Positions 45,058 to 53,524 of a stretch of 64,000 nt of DNA are shown here, in pieces. Each line of letters starts with the position of its first letter. Within the stretch, counting starts at the first letter, position 1. Position numbers and translations under genes: made by a program. Source of the DNA: JAZDCJ01 sp036311985 (lineage in GTDB: Bacteria > Actinomycetota > Actinomycetes > Actinomycetales > Micrococcaceae); NCBI RefSeq assembly GCF_036311985.1, contig NZ_JAZDCJ010000029.1, one strand, 5' to 3'. The notes beneath the pieces were generated by a model. The model made no database searches, was not told the DNA's origin, and saw only the letters and a list, made by a program, of their open reading frames with translations.

Positions 45058-46587
45058 ATGGCCGACGAGACCCAGAGCACGCCCGTCCGCGACTCCACCC
45101 CGGCCGGCGCCCAGCCCGCCGACGCGCCCGGCGAGGACCGCCCGGATGCGGTGGACGACTTCGCCACGCGCCGCCACCGCACGGCGTCCGGGCTGGCGTA
45201 CACGACGACGACGGGGCGCCTGGTCCTGCGGCGCGAGGAGACCAAGGACGGCAAGGCGGACGGCTTCCGGCCCAAGGCCGAGATCTTCCTCGTCGCCTAT
45301 ACCGCGGATACCGGGGAGGATTCCGACGCCGGGGCCGCACCGGCCGCCCCCAATTCCCGGCCCGTCGTGTTCGCCTTCAATGGCGGGCCCGGGTCCTCGA
45401 GCGTGTGGCTGCACCTGGGGCTGCTGGGCCCGCGCCGCGTCGACTCGGGGGACGCGGGGGCGATGACGGACGCCCCGTACGGGATCGTGGACAACCCGGA
45501 GTCGCTGCTCGAGCACGCCGACCTGGTCCTCATCGATCCCGTGAACACGGGGGACTCCCGCGTCGTGGACGGCGGGCAGGCGGACGAGTTCCACGCCTTC
45601 ATCGAGGACCGCGACCTCGTGGCCGAGGTGATCCGGCTCTGGGTGACCCGCAACAACCGCTGGCTCTCCCCCAAGTACCTCGTCGGCGAGAGCTACGGGA
45701 CGCTGCGCGCCGTCGCGGTGGCGCGGCGGCTCTTCGACGCGTACGGCATGGCGGTCAACGGCCTGGGGCTCATCAGCACCGTCCTGAACATGGCGACGCT
45801 GAGTTTCGACCCGGGCAACGACGCCCCCTACGCGCTGCACCTGCCGACGTACGCCGCGATCGCCCACTACCACGGGCGGCACGCGCGGCCGCTCGCCGAG
45901 GTGCTGCGGGACGCCGAGGACTACGCCTCGGGGGACTACGTGCTGGCGCTGCACCAGGGGCGGCGGCTGTCCAAGCGAAAGTACGACGCCGTGGTACGGC
46001 ACCTCGCCGAGCTGACGACGCTGTCCGAGGGCTTCATCCGCCGGACGCGCCTGCGCTGGGACTACATGGAGTTCGCGACGGAGCTGCTGCGCGAGCAGGG
46101 GCTCATGGTGGGGCGGATCGACGGCCGCTTCGCGGCGCGGCCGCCGCGGCTGCAGGAGTCCCACACGTGGGAGGACCCGAGCCTGCGGGCGATCGCGGGG
46201 CCCTACTCCGCTGCGGTGAACCACTACGTCCGCGCCGAGCTGGGTTATGAGAGCGACCTGCCCTACGAGGTCCTGACGGGGCGCGTGCAGCCGTGGAGCT
46301 ACCGCACGTTCGAGGGCGCGCCGGTGGACGTGACGCGGGACCTGGAGCGGCTCCTCGTAGACCTGCCCGGGCTGCGCGTGCACGTGGACTACGGCTACTA
46401 CGACGGCGCGACGCCGCACGCGGCGGCCGAGTACGTCTGGGCGCACCTGGACCTGCCGCCGGGCGCCGAGGAGCGGTTCACGCACCACTACCACGAGGCC
46501 GGGCACATGATGTACCTCAAGCCGGAATGCCGCCTCGCGCAGCTCGAGGCCTTGCGGATCTTCGTCGGCGGGGCAAGTCGGGGCTGA
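45058..46587 (+). CDS. S10 family serine carboxypeptidase-like protein
   Basis: Protein of 509 aa of the alpha/beta-hydrolase S10 peptidase family. FAFNGGPGSSSVWLHLGLLGPRRV near residue 105 forms the oxyanion region, the nucleophile is Ser in YLVGESYGTLRA (near 210), the Asp is probably in LRVHVDYGYYDGATP (near 445), and the His in HHYHEAGHMMYL (near 480). No signal peptide is visible, so it may act inside the cell. Residues about 83-98 (GEDSDAGAAPAAPNS) form an insertion just before the oxyanion strand and carry an exact dispersed repeat. Confidence 0.88.
   Translation: MADETQSTPVRDSTPAGAQPADAPGEDRPDAVDDFATRRHRTASGLAYTTTTGRLVLRREETKDGKADGFRPKAEIFLVAYTADTGEDSDAGAAPAAPNSRPVVFAFNGGPGSSSVWLHLGLLGPRRVDSGDAGAMTDAPYGIVDNPESLLEHADLVLIDPVNTGDSRVVDGGQADEFHAFIEDRDLVAEVIRLWVTRNNRWLSPKYLVGESYGTLRAVAVARRLFDAYGMAVNGLGLISTVLNMATLSFDPGNDAPYALHLPTYAAIAHYHGRHARPLAEVLRDAEDYASGDYVLALHQGRRLSKRKYDAVVRHLAELTTLSEGFIRRTRLRWDYMEFATELLREQGLMVGRIDGRFAARPPRLQESHTWEDPSLRAIAGPYSAAVNHYVRAELGYESDLPYEVLTGRVQPWSYRTFEGAPVDVTRDLERLLVDLPGLRVHVDYGYYDGATPHAAAEYVWAHLDLPPGAEERFTHHYHEAGHMMYLKPECRLAQLEALRIFVGGASRG
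45324..45336 (+). repeat. Dispersed repeat core copy (S10 peptidase)
   Basis: Exact core in an insertion loop of the S10 peptidase (DSDAGAAPAAP). Confidence 0.55.
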
Positions 46588-46595
46588 CGCCGCGC

Positions 46596-46612
46596 CGGCG
46601 TGACGAACGCCG
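46596..46612 (+). terminator. Possible short hairpin after the S10 peptidase
   Basis: CGGCGT and ACGCCG pair around a GACGA loop, 8 bp after the stop codon. The stem is only 6 bp and there is no U-tract. Confidence 0.35.
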
Positions 46613-46686
46613 TTGACGGCGCACCGATCGGCGCAACCGCGGGCTGATAGCGCTTTCGCGCGTTAGCGTGTCGTGACCTTCCCTGC

Positions 46687-46712
46687 GTTGCATTCGTCAT
46701 GATGGGTAATAT
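46687..46712 (+). promoter_or_regulatory. Stress-type promoter before the GlsB-like gene
   Basis: GTTG (46687-46690), 13 nt, GGGTAA (46704-46709) resembles the general-stress sigma (SigB/SigF) pattern GTTT-N13-17-GGGTAT. The same stretch also contains TAATAT (46707-46712) as a possible ordinary -10. The stress reading fits the gene family downstream. Confidence 0.4.
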
Positions 46713-46787
46713 TGTGGAGTCACACCGGCGGCCACCGTCGCCGGAGCACCTAGTACCACGGAGAACGTGGATCAAGGAGGCAACATC

Positions 46788-47051
46788 ATGGGCTTTATCG
46801 GTTGGATTGTTCTCGGACTGATTGCCGGCGCGATCGCGAAGGCCATCATGCCGGGCAAGCAGGGCGGCGGCTGGATCGCCACCCTGTTGCTGGGCGTCGT
46901 CGGCGCCATCCTCGGCGGCTGGATCGGCAGCGCCATCTTCAACATCGGCCTCGAGGAGTTCTGGTCCTTCCAGACCTGGATCGTGGCGATCCTCGGATCG
47001 CTGCTCGTCCTGGCCATCTGGGGCTTCATCACCAAGAGGCGCGCGGCCTAG
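46788..47051 (+). CDS. GlsB/YeaQ/YmgE family stress-response membrane protein
   Basis: Protein of 87 aa with three hydrophobic helices: GFIGWIVLGLIAGAIAKAIMPG, WIATLLLGVVGAILGGWIGSAIF and TWIVAILGSLLVLAIWGFI, ending KRRAA. The glycine-rich helices and the KAIMPGKQGGG loop are diagnostic of the transglycosylase-associated/YeaQ family. Ribosome site AAGGAGG. Members are linked to general stress and membrane integrity; the mechanism is unknown. Confidence 0.88.
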   Translation: MGFIGWIVLGLIAGAIAKAIMPGKQGGGWIATLLLGVVGAILGGWIGSAIFNIGLEEFWSFQTWIVAILGSLLVLAIWGFITKRRAA

Positions 47052-47070
47052 CCCGTCCCGCCTGGACCAT

Positions 47071-47109
47071 CACGCGGCGGCCGTCCCCTCCGGGGCGGCC
47101 GCCGCCGTG
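47071..47109 (+). terminator. Strong hairpin terminator after the GlsB-like gene
   Basis: GCGGCGGCCG (47074-47083) pairs perfectly with CGGCCGCCGC (47096-47105), extended by CAC/GTG at the base and CCCC/GGGG inside. A second small hairpin, CCCGG-AAAA-CCGGG, follows near 47136-47149. Confidence 0.7.
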
Positions 47110-47508
47110 TTAACAGGGGATTTTGCGCCGGACCACCCGGAAAACCGGGAAGGGGGTTGCGGCGACCCTCCGCCCACATCGCAGGAACTCGTTGCATGGG
47201 GCGCTACTGAGCCCAGCATTGCGCACTTCACAACGGTTTATTCAACGAATATCGTCGTTCAGGCCGCATGCTGCCAGCGTTCTCCCAGAATGTTTACAAG
47301 AATTTTCGGTGAAGCTATTGACCCCCTCGGGGGAGGCGGGCAAGACCGGGCACATCGGATCGGGGGATCCGGGGAAGGCGTCAGTTGGGAGGCGCCGCGG
47401 GGCTGGGCCAATTCACTCGACACACGCACCGCACGGGTGGCCGACGGCAAGGGGAGCCGTCGGCCGGCTCGTTTTAACGGGGCTTTCCGGCGCGGCTACA
47501 GTGAAGCC
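47110..47508 (+). other. 400-bp gene-free stretch, partly AT-rich
   Basis: No protein gene is supported. Positions 47220-47320 are clearly richer in A/T than the surroundings (for example GTTTACAAGAATTTTCGG) and contain the inverted repeat AACGA-N6-TCGTT near 47245. This could be a remnant of foreign DNA, a regulatory leader or a small RNA. TACAGT at 47497-47502, 6 nt before the next ATG, is a possible leaderless -10 for the following gene. Confidence 0.4.
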
Positions 47509-48918
47509 ATGGCCTGGACCCGGACGCAGGAACACTACATCGAACGCACTCCCGAACAGCTCTGGGACGTGCTCGCCGACCCCGCGCGGCTGCCCGAGTG
47601 GAACCCCGCCGTCGCGTCCCTGACGCCGCGGCCGGCGAACGGCCCGGCACCTCTCGGTCCGGGGACGGAGCTGGACCTGGTCCCGAGGCCCGCGCCCATC
47701 GGGGAGATCCACCGCCGCACCGCGCCGGCCGCCGTCGTCACCCGCTGCGACGCCCCGCACGCCTTCGCCTGGCGCCAGCAGCAGCCCGGCGGCGGACTGC
47801 TGCTCTCGTGGGAGCTGACCCCCGCGGGCACGGGCACGCTCCTGTCCCAGCGGGTGTCCGTCGACGGCGCGGCCTCGGCCCTCTTCGCCGAGACGGCGGC
47901 CCGCCCCCTCGCCTCCCGCTTCGCCGAGAACTGCGCGCGCCTCTACCGCCTCGCGGGCGGGACGGTCACGCAGCCGCTCAAGGTGGTCATCGCCGGCGGC
48001 ACGGGCTTCCTGGGCCGCCGCCTGGCCGCCGATCTGCTCTGCCGCGGCCACGAGGTCGTGGTGCTCTCCCGGCGCCCGGACGACTCCCTGCCGTTCGTCC
48101 AGCGCGCGTGGGACGGCCGCGGACAGGGTCCCTGGGCCGCGGAGCTCGCGGGCGAGACGGCGCTCGTGAACCTCGCCGGGAAGCTCGTGGACTGCCCGCC
48201 GACGACGGCGAACATCGAGGCCCTGCGTGCCTCCCGGGTGGACTCCACGCGGGCGCTCGTCGAGGCCTCCCGGCGCCTGGACGCCCCGTTGCGGCGCTGG
48301 GTGCAGGCCAGCACGACGGCGGTCTTCGGCGACTCCGGGGACGCCCGCCTCACCGAGGACTCGCCACTGCCCCGGACGGAGGCGGACGGCGCGCTGCCGC
48401 AGATGACCGGCGTCGCCCGGCCGTGGGAGGAGGCGGCGGCGGGCGCGAACGCGGAACACCTGTCCGTCCTGCGCACCTCGATCGTGCTCGAGCAGGAGTG
48501 CCCGGCCTTCGACCGCCTGGCCCTCCTGGCCCGGGCCGGGCTGGGCGGACCGGTCGGGGACGGCGCCCAGTGGTTCAGCTGGATCCACCTCGAGGACTGG
48601 CTCGGGATCGCCCGGGCCGCGCTGGGACTGGAGGCGGGCGTGGAACTGGGCTCCGGCGTCGTCATCGCCGCCGCACCGGACCCGGTGCGCAACGCGGATC
48701 TCATGGCGGTGCTGCGCTCCCGCCTGGCCCCGGGCCCGCTCAAGCGCTTCTCGCTGCCCACGCCCGCGCCGCTGCTGCGCGTGGGCGCGGTCGCGCTGCG
48801 CACGGATCCGGCGCTGGGGCTCACGGGACGCCACGCGACCTCCTCCGTGCTCGGCCCGGCCGGGTTCCGCTTCCGCCACCCCGAGCTCGGCGCCGCCGTC
48901 GCGGCCATCACCTCCTAG
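47509..48918 (+). CDS. TIGR01777-type protein: SRPBCC domain fused to an NAD-dependent epimerase
   Basis: Protein of 469 aa with two parts. Residues 1-150 resemble a polyketide cyclase/SRPBCC lipid-binding domain (HYIERTPEQLWDVLADPARLPEWNP). Residues 156-469 are an atypical short-chain dehydrogenase/epimerase with KVVIAGGTGFLGRRLAADLL, ALVNLAGKLVDCPPT and RTSIVLEQ, the TIGR01777/SulA-like family. The biological reaction is unknown. Start ATG 47509 lacks a ribosome site but fits a leaderless -10. It ends 5 bp before ogt. Confidence 0.85.
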   Translation: MAWTRTQEHYIERTPEQLWDVLADPARLPEWNPAVASLTPRPANGPAPLGPGTELDLVPRPAPIGEIHRRTAPAAVVTRCDAPHAFAWRQQQPGGGLLLSWELTPAGTGTLLSQRVSVDGAASALFAETAARPLASRFAENCARLYRLAGGTVTQPLKVVIAGGTGFLGRRLAADLLCRGHEVVVLSRRPDDSLPFVQRAWDGRGQGPWAAELAGETALVNLAGKLVDCPPTTANIEALRASRVDSTRALVEASRRLDAPLRRWVQASTTAVFGDSGDARLTEDSPLPRTEADGALPQMTGVARPWEEAAAGANAEHLSVLRTSIVLEQECPAFDRLALLARAGLGGPVGDGAQWFSWIHLEDWLGIARAALGLEAGVELGSGVVIAAAPDPVRNADLMAVLRSRLAPGPLKRFSLPTPAPLLRVGAVALRTDPALGLTGRHATSSVLGPAGFRFRHPELGAAVAAITS

Positions 48919-48923
48919 CCGCC

Positions 48924-49481
48924 ATGGACGCCGGCCTGCGCCACCTCGTTCTCCCCTCGCCGATCGGACCGCTGACCCTCGTGGCCGACTCCGGCGCGCT
49001 CGCCGCCGTCTACATGGAGTCCCACGAGCGCCGGCCAGGACCGGAGCGGCTCGGCCCCGCCGCCGGCACGCCGGCCGGGGGCGGCGACGCGGGCGTGGTC
49101 GGCGACCCGGCCGCGGGCGACGTCCTCGCCGAGGCCGCCGCCCAGTTCGCGGCCTACTTCGACGGCTCCCTGACGGAGTTCTCGCTGCCGCTCGCGCCGC
49201 GGGGCACGGACTTCCAGCTGCGGGCGTGGGAGCTGTTGCGGGCCATCCCGTACGGGAGCACGCGCAGCTACTCGGACCTGGCCCGCGAGCTCGGCAGCGT
49301 CCGGCTGACGCGCGCCGTGGGGACGGCGAACGGGCGCAATCCGCTCTCGATCGTGGTGCCGTGCCACCGCGTCATCGGCGCGGGCGGCTCGCTGACCGGC
49401 TACGCGGGCGGGCTGGACCGCAAGCTGTTCCTGCTGCGCCACGAGGGCGTGCTGCCGCCGGAGGACCCGGCGCTCTTCTGA
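48924..49481 (+). CDS. ogt: Methylated-DNA-[protein]-cysteine S-methyltransferase
   Basis: Protein of 185 aa that removes methyl groups from O6-methylguanine in DNA, inactivating itself. The active-site motif IVVPCHRVIG is near residue 142, preceded by the helix-turn-helix ARELGSVRLTRAVGTANGRNP and followed by YAGGLDRKLFLL. The N-terminal domain contains a Gly/Pro/Ala-rich insertion (about residues 35-62). It is 5 bp after the preceding gene, so probably co-transcribed. Confidence 0.92.
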   Translation: MDAGLRHLVLPSPIGPLTLVADSGALAAVYMESHERRPGPERLGPAAGTPAGGGDAGVVGDPAAGDVLAEAAAQFAAYFDGSLTEFSLPLAPRGTDFQLRAWELLRAIPYGSTRSYSDLARELGSVRLTRAVGTANGRNPLSIVVPCHRVIGAGGSLTGYAGGLDRKLFLLRHEGVLPPEDPALF

Positions 49482-49554
49482 GCCGGGCGGCGCGGCGCTA
49501 CCCTTGTGGAACGGGCCCGCCCCCCGCGGACCCCGATCCCCCGGAGGTCGCGCC

Positions 49555-49956
49555 ATGGGCCGGTTCGGCATCGTCTACCACCACCGTTCCGCCGCCTGCC
49601 GCGACTACGCGCAGCTGCTCGCGGACCACCTGCACCTGATGGGCCACCTGCGCCACGCGCTGCCCGTCACGGACGCGTCGGCGCACGAGCTCGTGTACGA
49701 CGACGCGGTCGTGCTCTTCTCCCCCGTGACGCTCGGCCGGATCCACGGCGCGGCGCTCGTCCAGGCGGTGGCGCCCTACCGGCCGTGCGGGGTGGCGGCC
49801 GTGAACGACGGCGCGTTCCCCAACGGTGTGCTGGGGTTGTTCTCGCTCGAAGTGCGCGCCAACTCGGAGTTCTTCTCGCTGCCGCGGACCACGCCGGACC
49901 GGGCCGCGGTGCTCCCGGTGGCCCGGTGGCTCACCGGCCTGGCGCCCGCCCCGTGA
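49555..49956 (+). CDS. Hypothetical protein, possibly flavodoxin-like
   Basis: Protein of 133 aa starting MGRFGIVYHHRSAACRDYAQLLADHL, which resembles the first strand and phosphate loop of flavodoxin-like folds but lacks a clean T/S-x-T-G-x-T motif. The rest is alternating strand and helix (YDDAVVLFSPVTLGRIHGAALVQAVAPY). Ribosome site GGAGG. Its 3' end overlaps the SDR remnant by 26 bp on the other strand. Function not assigned. Confidence 0.55.
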   Translation: MGRFGIVYHHRSAACRDYAQLLADHLHLMGHLRHALPVTDASAHELVYDDAVVLFSPVTLGRIHGAALVQAVAPYRPCGVAAVNDGAFPNGVLGLFSLEVRANSEFFSLPRTTPDRAAVLPVARWLTGLAPAP

Positions 49957-50671
49957 ACTCGTCCATGCTCGAGTAGACCCGGAAGACCTTGGCCGCCAGG
50001 AAGTCCCACGCGGGCCGCGGCAGGACGCCGCGGGCGGCACGGCCGAGCTTGACGGTCCACGGCAGCGTGAGGATCGGCATGCCCTGGACGAGCGCGTCCC
50101 AGATCGCCTCCACGACCGCGGCCGGTTCCTGCACGGGCGTCAGGAGCATGCCGCGCGCGCCGGCGAACATGCCCGTGGAGATGTAGCTGGGGCACACCGT
50201 GGTGACCTTGACGTGCCGGTGGCCCTCCTGTTCGAGCTCGATCCGCAGCGAGTCGGACCATCCCAGGGCGGCGGCCTTGGACGCGGCGTAGACGCTCATG
50301 CGGGGGTTGGAGACGAACGCGGCGGCGGAGGCGATCGTGACGATCCGCGCCGGGGTGCGGCGGGCGATCATCGCGGGCAGCAGCGCGCGGGTCAGCTGGA
50401 TCGGGGCGTAAGTGTTCACGCCCAGGGTCGCGTCGATGTCGGCGGCGCTGTGCTCCCAGAAGAGGGCACCGCGGACGATTCCCGCGTTGTTGACGAGCAC
50501 GTCGGGCGCGCCCACGGCGAGGACCTCGGCGGCGGCGCGGTCCAGCGCCGCGCGGTCGGTCACGTCCAGGGCCGTGGGTACGACGTCGGAGCCGGGCTTC
50601 GCGGCGCCCCGGACCTCGGCGGCGGTCGCCTCGAGCAGGGCCGCGTCGCGGTGGTCGAGGACGAGCCTATG
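49931..50671 (-). pseudogene. SDR oxidoreductase lacking its N terminus
   Basis: The reading frame encodes the body of a short-chain dehydrogenase: VLVNNAGIVRG, a serine in VTIASAAAFVSNP, and the catalytic Y-x-x-x-K as YAASK. It continues back through LVLDHRDAALLEATAAEVRG (beta-strand 2 region) to about 50666, where the next codons upstream are AGG, CAT and an in-frame TAA (50674-50672). The first roughly 30 residues, including the Gly-rich NAD(P)-binding loop, and any start codon are missing. Upstream DNA (50672-50741) does not encode them in any frame. A downstream GTG at 50563 could start a 210-aa piece, but that would not bind cofactor. Probably a deletion pseudogene. Confidence 0.75.
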
Positions 50672-50741
50672 TTACCGATGCGTCACGTGTCAGGAGGAGC
50701 GGTCGTTGACGCAGGGCGTCGGCCGCGGGGAGCCGGGCGGC

Positions 50742-51506
50742 TCAGCGCCGGGTCGCGCGGCGCCAGAGCAGGACGCAGCCGGCCACGCTGACAAGGGTCA
50801 GGCCTGCGCACCACATCAGCGCGGCGGCCGGATGGCCGCCCGGATCCATGGAGAACAGCCACGCGCGCACCGACTCGATCACCGGGGTCACCGGCTGGTG
50901 CTCGGCGATCGGCCGCAACCAGGCCGGCATGGTCTCGATCGGCACGAACGCGCTCGAGATGTAGGGCAGGAACACGACGATGAAGCTGAAGCCGTTGGCG
51001 GCGTCGACGCTCTTGGCCAGCAGCCCCAGCACGGCCATGACCCAGGACATCGCGAACATAAACGCGGCCAGCATGCCGACGGCCGCGAGCCACTGCCCCG
51101 CGGACGCCGTGGGCCGGAAGCCGATCGCCAGTCCGACGCCGAAGACGAGCGCCGTGGAGACCATGTTGCGGACGACGCTGGCCACGACGTGGCCGGTGAG
51201 CACCGCGGAGGCCGCCATGTTCATGGTGCGGAAACGGTCCACGATGCCCTCGTTCATGTCCTTGGCCACGCTCATGGCGGTCATCGAAGCGCCGAACGCG
51301 GCCGAGAGGATGATGGTTCCGGGCACGATGTAGTCGATGTACCGGCCGCTCGGATCCAGGGCGCCGCCGAAGATCGCGGTGAACAGCAGCAGCATCATCA
51401 CCGGCAGGATCACGGCCATCAGCAGGGCCTCGACGTTGCGGACGGTATGCAGGACGCTGCGGTGGACCATCGCCGCGGAATCGCTGGTCAGGGTCGCGAC
51501 GCTCAT
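50742..51506 (-). CDS. ABC-2 type permease, drug-exporter class
   Basis: Membrane protein of 254 aa with six hydrophobic helices and the ABC-2 features ILPVMMLLLFTAIFGGAL, YIVPGTIILSAAFGASMTAMSVAKDMNEGIVDRFRTM and LPYISSAFVPIETMPAWLRPIAEHQPVTPVIE, as in DrrB of daunorubicin exporters. The start overlaps the ATPase gene by 4 bp. It forms an exporter with that ATPase, under control of the divergent TetR regulator. Confidence 0.9.
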   Translation of the reverse strand: MSVATLTSDSAAMVHRSVLHTVRNVEALLMAVILPVMMLLLFTAIFGGALDPSGRYIDYIVPGTIILSAAFGASMTAMSVAKDMNEGIVDRFRTMNMAASAVLTGHVVASVVRNMVSTALVFGVGLAIGFRPTASAGQWLAAVGMLAAFMFAMSWVMAVLGLLAKSVDAANGFSFIVVFLPYISSAFVPIETMPAWLRPIAEHQPVTPVIESVRAWLFSMDPGGHPAAALMWCAGLTLVSVAGCVLLWRRATRR

Positions 51507-52480
51507 CGCGGGGCTCCTTCGCTCGTGGGGATCGTGCCTTCGTCCGCCCCGCCGGGGACGGCTGGAAGCCGGGGTGGTCCACCGGGTGCGGCCCCGGCGT
51601 CGTCCTCCGCTGCCGCCCTCGCGGCGTGGCCCGTGAGGGCGAGGAAGACGTCGTCGAGGCTCGGCTTGCGCACGGCGACGTCCGCGACGGGCCGACCCGA
51701 GGCCTCGATCCGGTCCAGGGCGGCGCGGAGCCCGTCGAGCCCGCCGCCTGCGGCGAAGGTGCCCCGCCCGCCGTCGGAGAACTCGACCTCCACCTGGTCG
51801 CTGCCGATGCGCGCCTTGAGCTCGCGCGCCGTCCCGTTCGCGACGATCCGGCCCGCGTCGAGGACGGCGATCGAGTCGGCGAGCGCGTCCGCCTCCTCGA
51901 GGTACTGGGTCGTGAGCAGCACGGTGGCGCCGTCGGCGGCGAGCTCGCGGACGAGCGCCCAGACGTCGGCGCGGCTGCGCGGGTCCAGGCCCGTCGTGGG
52001 CTCGTCGAGGAACACCACGGGCGGGGAGGTGACGAGTCCGACGGCGATGTCGACCCGCCGGCGCATGCCCCCGGAGAGCGCGGAGACGCGGCGGGAGGCG
52101 GAGGAGGCGAGGTCGAAGCGCTCGAGCAGCTCGTCGGTGCGGCGACGGGCGGAGCCGCGCGGGAGGCGATGCAGCCGCGAGAACAGCATGAGGTTCTCCC
52201 GCACGGTGAGCAGCTCGTCGATGGCGGCGAACTGCCCCGTGGTGCTGATCGAGGCGCGGACCGCGGCGGGTTCCGCGGCGGCGTCGTGCCCGTTGACGGC
52301 GACCGTGCCGGCGTCGGCGCGCAGGAGCGTGGACATGATGTTGACGAGCGTGGTCTTGCCGGCGCCATTGGGGCCGAGGAGGCCCTGGACGGTGCCGCGC
52401 GGGACGGCGAGATCGACGCCGTCGAGCACCGTGGTGCGGCCGAAGCGCTTGGTGACGCCGGCGAGGTGGATGGCGTGCAT
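51503..52480 (-). CDS. ABC transporter ATP-binding protein, DrrA-like
   Basis: Protein of 325 aa. Walker A GPNGAGKTTLVNIM is near residue 40, signature LSGGMRRRVDIAVGLV near 138, and Walker B PVVFLDEPTTGLD follows. The C-terminal VRKPSLDDVFLALTG is diagnostic of the DrrA exporter group. ATG 52480 has GGGAGGACCC upstream. The last roughly 35 residues are a Pro/Gly/Ala tail with an exact dispersed repeat (EDDAGAAPGG). Probably exports a toxic compound or drug sensed by the TetR protein. Confidence 0.92.
   Translation of the reverse strand: MHAIHLAGVTKRFGRTTVLDGVDLAVPRGTVQGLLGPNGAGKTTLVNIMSTLLRADAGTVAVNGHDAAAEPAAVRASISTTGQFAAIDELLTVRENLMLFSRLHRLPRGSARRRTDELLERFDLASSASRRVSALSGGMRRRVDIAVGLVTSPPVVFLDEPTTGLDPRSRADVWALVRELAADGATVLLTTQYLEEADALADSIAVLDAGRIVANGTARELKARIGSDQVEVEFSDGGRGTFAAGGGLDGLRAALDRIEASGRPVADVAVRKPSLDDVFLALTGHAARAAAEDDAGAAPGGPPRLPAVPGGADEGTIPTSEGAPR
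51590..51602 (-). repeat. Dispersed repeat core copy (DrrA-like tail)
   Basis: Exact minus-strand core in the C-terminal tail of the ABC ATPase (EDDAGAAPGG). Confidence 0.55.
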
Positions 52481-52509
52481 GGGTCCTCCCGGGGGCCGCA
52501 TTGGCTAAC

Positions 52510-52566
52510 TGTGTATGCCATAGAGTGTTGTTGTGTACGGTATACGCGGTTTTGCGTTCCGGTCAA
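52510..52566. promoter_or_regulatory. Exporter promoter and TetR operator
   Basis: In the 111-bp divergent region, TGTGTATGCCATA (52510-52522) and TGTGTACGGTATA (52532-52544) are direct repeats with a 22-bp period, two helical turns. On the minus strand TTGACC (52566-52561) and TATACC (52544-52539) are 16 nt apart, a good promoter for the exporter genes; the second repeat covers its -10. A TetR dimer pair binding both repeats would block it. Confidence 0.55.
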
Positions 52567-52591
52567 GGGCGGGGCATGAGAAGCTGGGGTC

Positions 52592-53350
52592 ATGAGCGCG
52601 CAGGAACTCCCCCACGAGGTGCGGGTGGCGCATGGCCTCGAGGAGGCGGCGCGGCGCGGACCAAAGCCCGGGCTCTCGCTGGAGGCGATCACCGCCGCCG
52701 GCATCCGGCTCGCCGACGCGGACGGCCTGGCCGGGGTGTCGATGGCCAAGGTCGCCAAAGAACTCGGCGTCACGACCATGGCCCTGTACCGGTACGTGGA
52801 ATCCAAGGACGCGCTCGTGCGGCTCATGGCGGACTCGACCGTGAGCACGCTGCGCGACTACCCGGCGGGCCCGGCCTGGAAGGACGGACTGCGGCAATGG
52901 ACGCTCGACGTCATCGACAACGCCATGTCCCACCCGTGGGTCGCCGAGCTGCCCATCACCGGCGGCCCCCTGCTGCCCGGCTCGCTGACCTTCCTCGACC
53001 GGGCCCTGGCCATCCTCGACGGGCAGCCGCTGGACCTGGGCGAGAAGCTCTCCACCGTCATGCTGCTGAGCGGCCACGCGCGGACCGAGGCCGTGATGTG
53101 GTCCCAGATCGCCGCGAGCCGCGCCGCGGCCGGGGTCTCCGACGTCCAGGCGGACACCGACTACGCCGAGCAGCTCGCCTTCGTCGTCTCACCGGAGCGC
53201 TTTCCCACCCTGCACCGCGAAGTCTCGGCCGGCGGTTTCAGCGAGGGCATCGGCGACCAGGACGACGACGCCGAGATGCGCTCCTTCGGCCTGGAGCGCA
53301 TCCTCGATGGGCTCGAGGCGCACATTGCCCAGCGGCACGCGGGCGGCTGA
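52592..53350 (+). CDS. TetR-family transcriptional regulator
   Basis: Protein of 252 aa. The helix-turn-helix at about residues 28-75 reads LSLEAITAAGIRLADADGLAGVSMAKVAKELGVTTMALYRYVESKDALVRLM. The C-terminal domain (TetR_C class found with drug exporters) has WVAELPITGGPLLPGSLTFLDRAL. Divergent from the DrrAB-like exporter; presumably a repressor released by the exported compound. The 174-bp gap after it holds a GC-rich hairpin-prone stretch and an inverted repeat TGGACAA/TTGTCCA (53476-53509), perhaps a shared terminator region with the Fic gene. Confidence 0.88.
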   Translation: MSAQELPHEVRVAHGLEEAARRGPKPGLSLEAITAAGIRLADADGLAGVSMAKVAKELGVTTMALYRYVESKDALVRLMADSTVSTLRDYPAGPAWKDGLRQWTLDVIDNAMSHPWVAELPITGGPLLPGSLTFLDRALAILDGQPLDLGEKLSTVMLLSGHARTEAVMWSQIAASRAAAGVSDVQADTDYAEQLAFVVSPERFPTLHREVSAGGFSEGIGDQDDDAEMRSFGLERILDGLEAHIAQRHAGG

Positions 53351-53524
53351 GGGCCCGCTCCCCGAGGCCGGCCCCGGCCGGCCCGCTCGGTGGGGGCACG
53401 GCGAGCCCGTTCGTCGGGCGCGCTGGGAACGGCGGCCGCAGGGGTGGGCGCCGGCGCCGCGGTGGAACGTCGATGTGGACAAGGCACTGGCGTCGCCTCG
53501 CATTGTCCAAGCTTGGTCACATTC

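Noticed and set aside
47123..47623. 166-aa frame across the gap before the TIGR01777 gene
   Set aside because: No ribosome site or domain; runs out of frame into the next gene.
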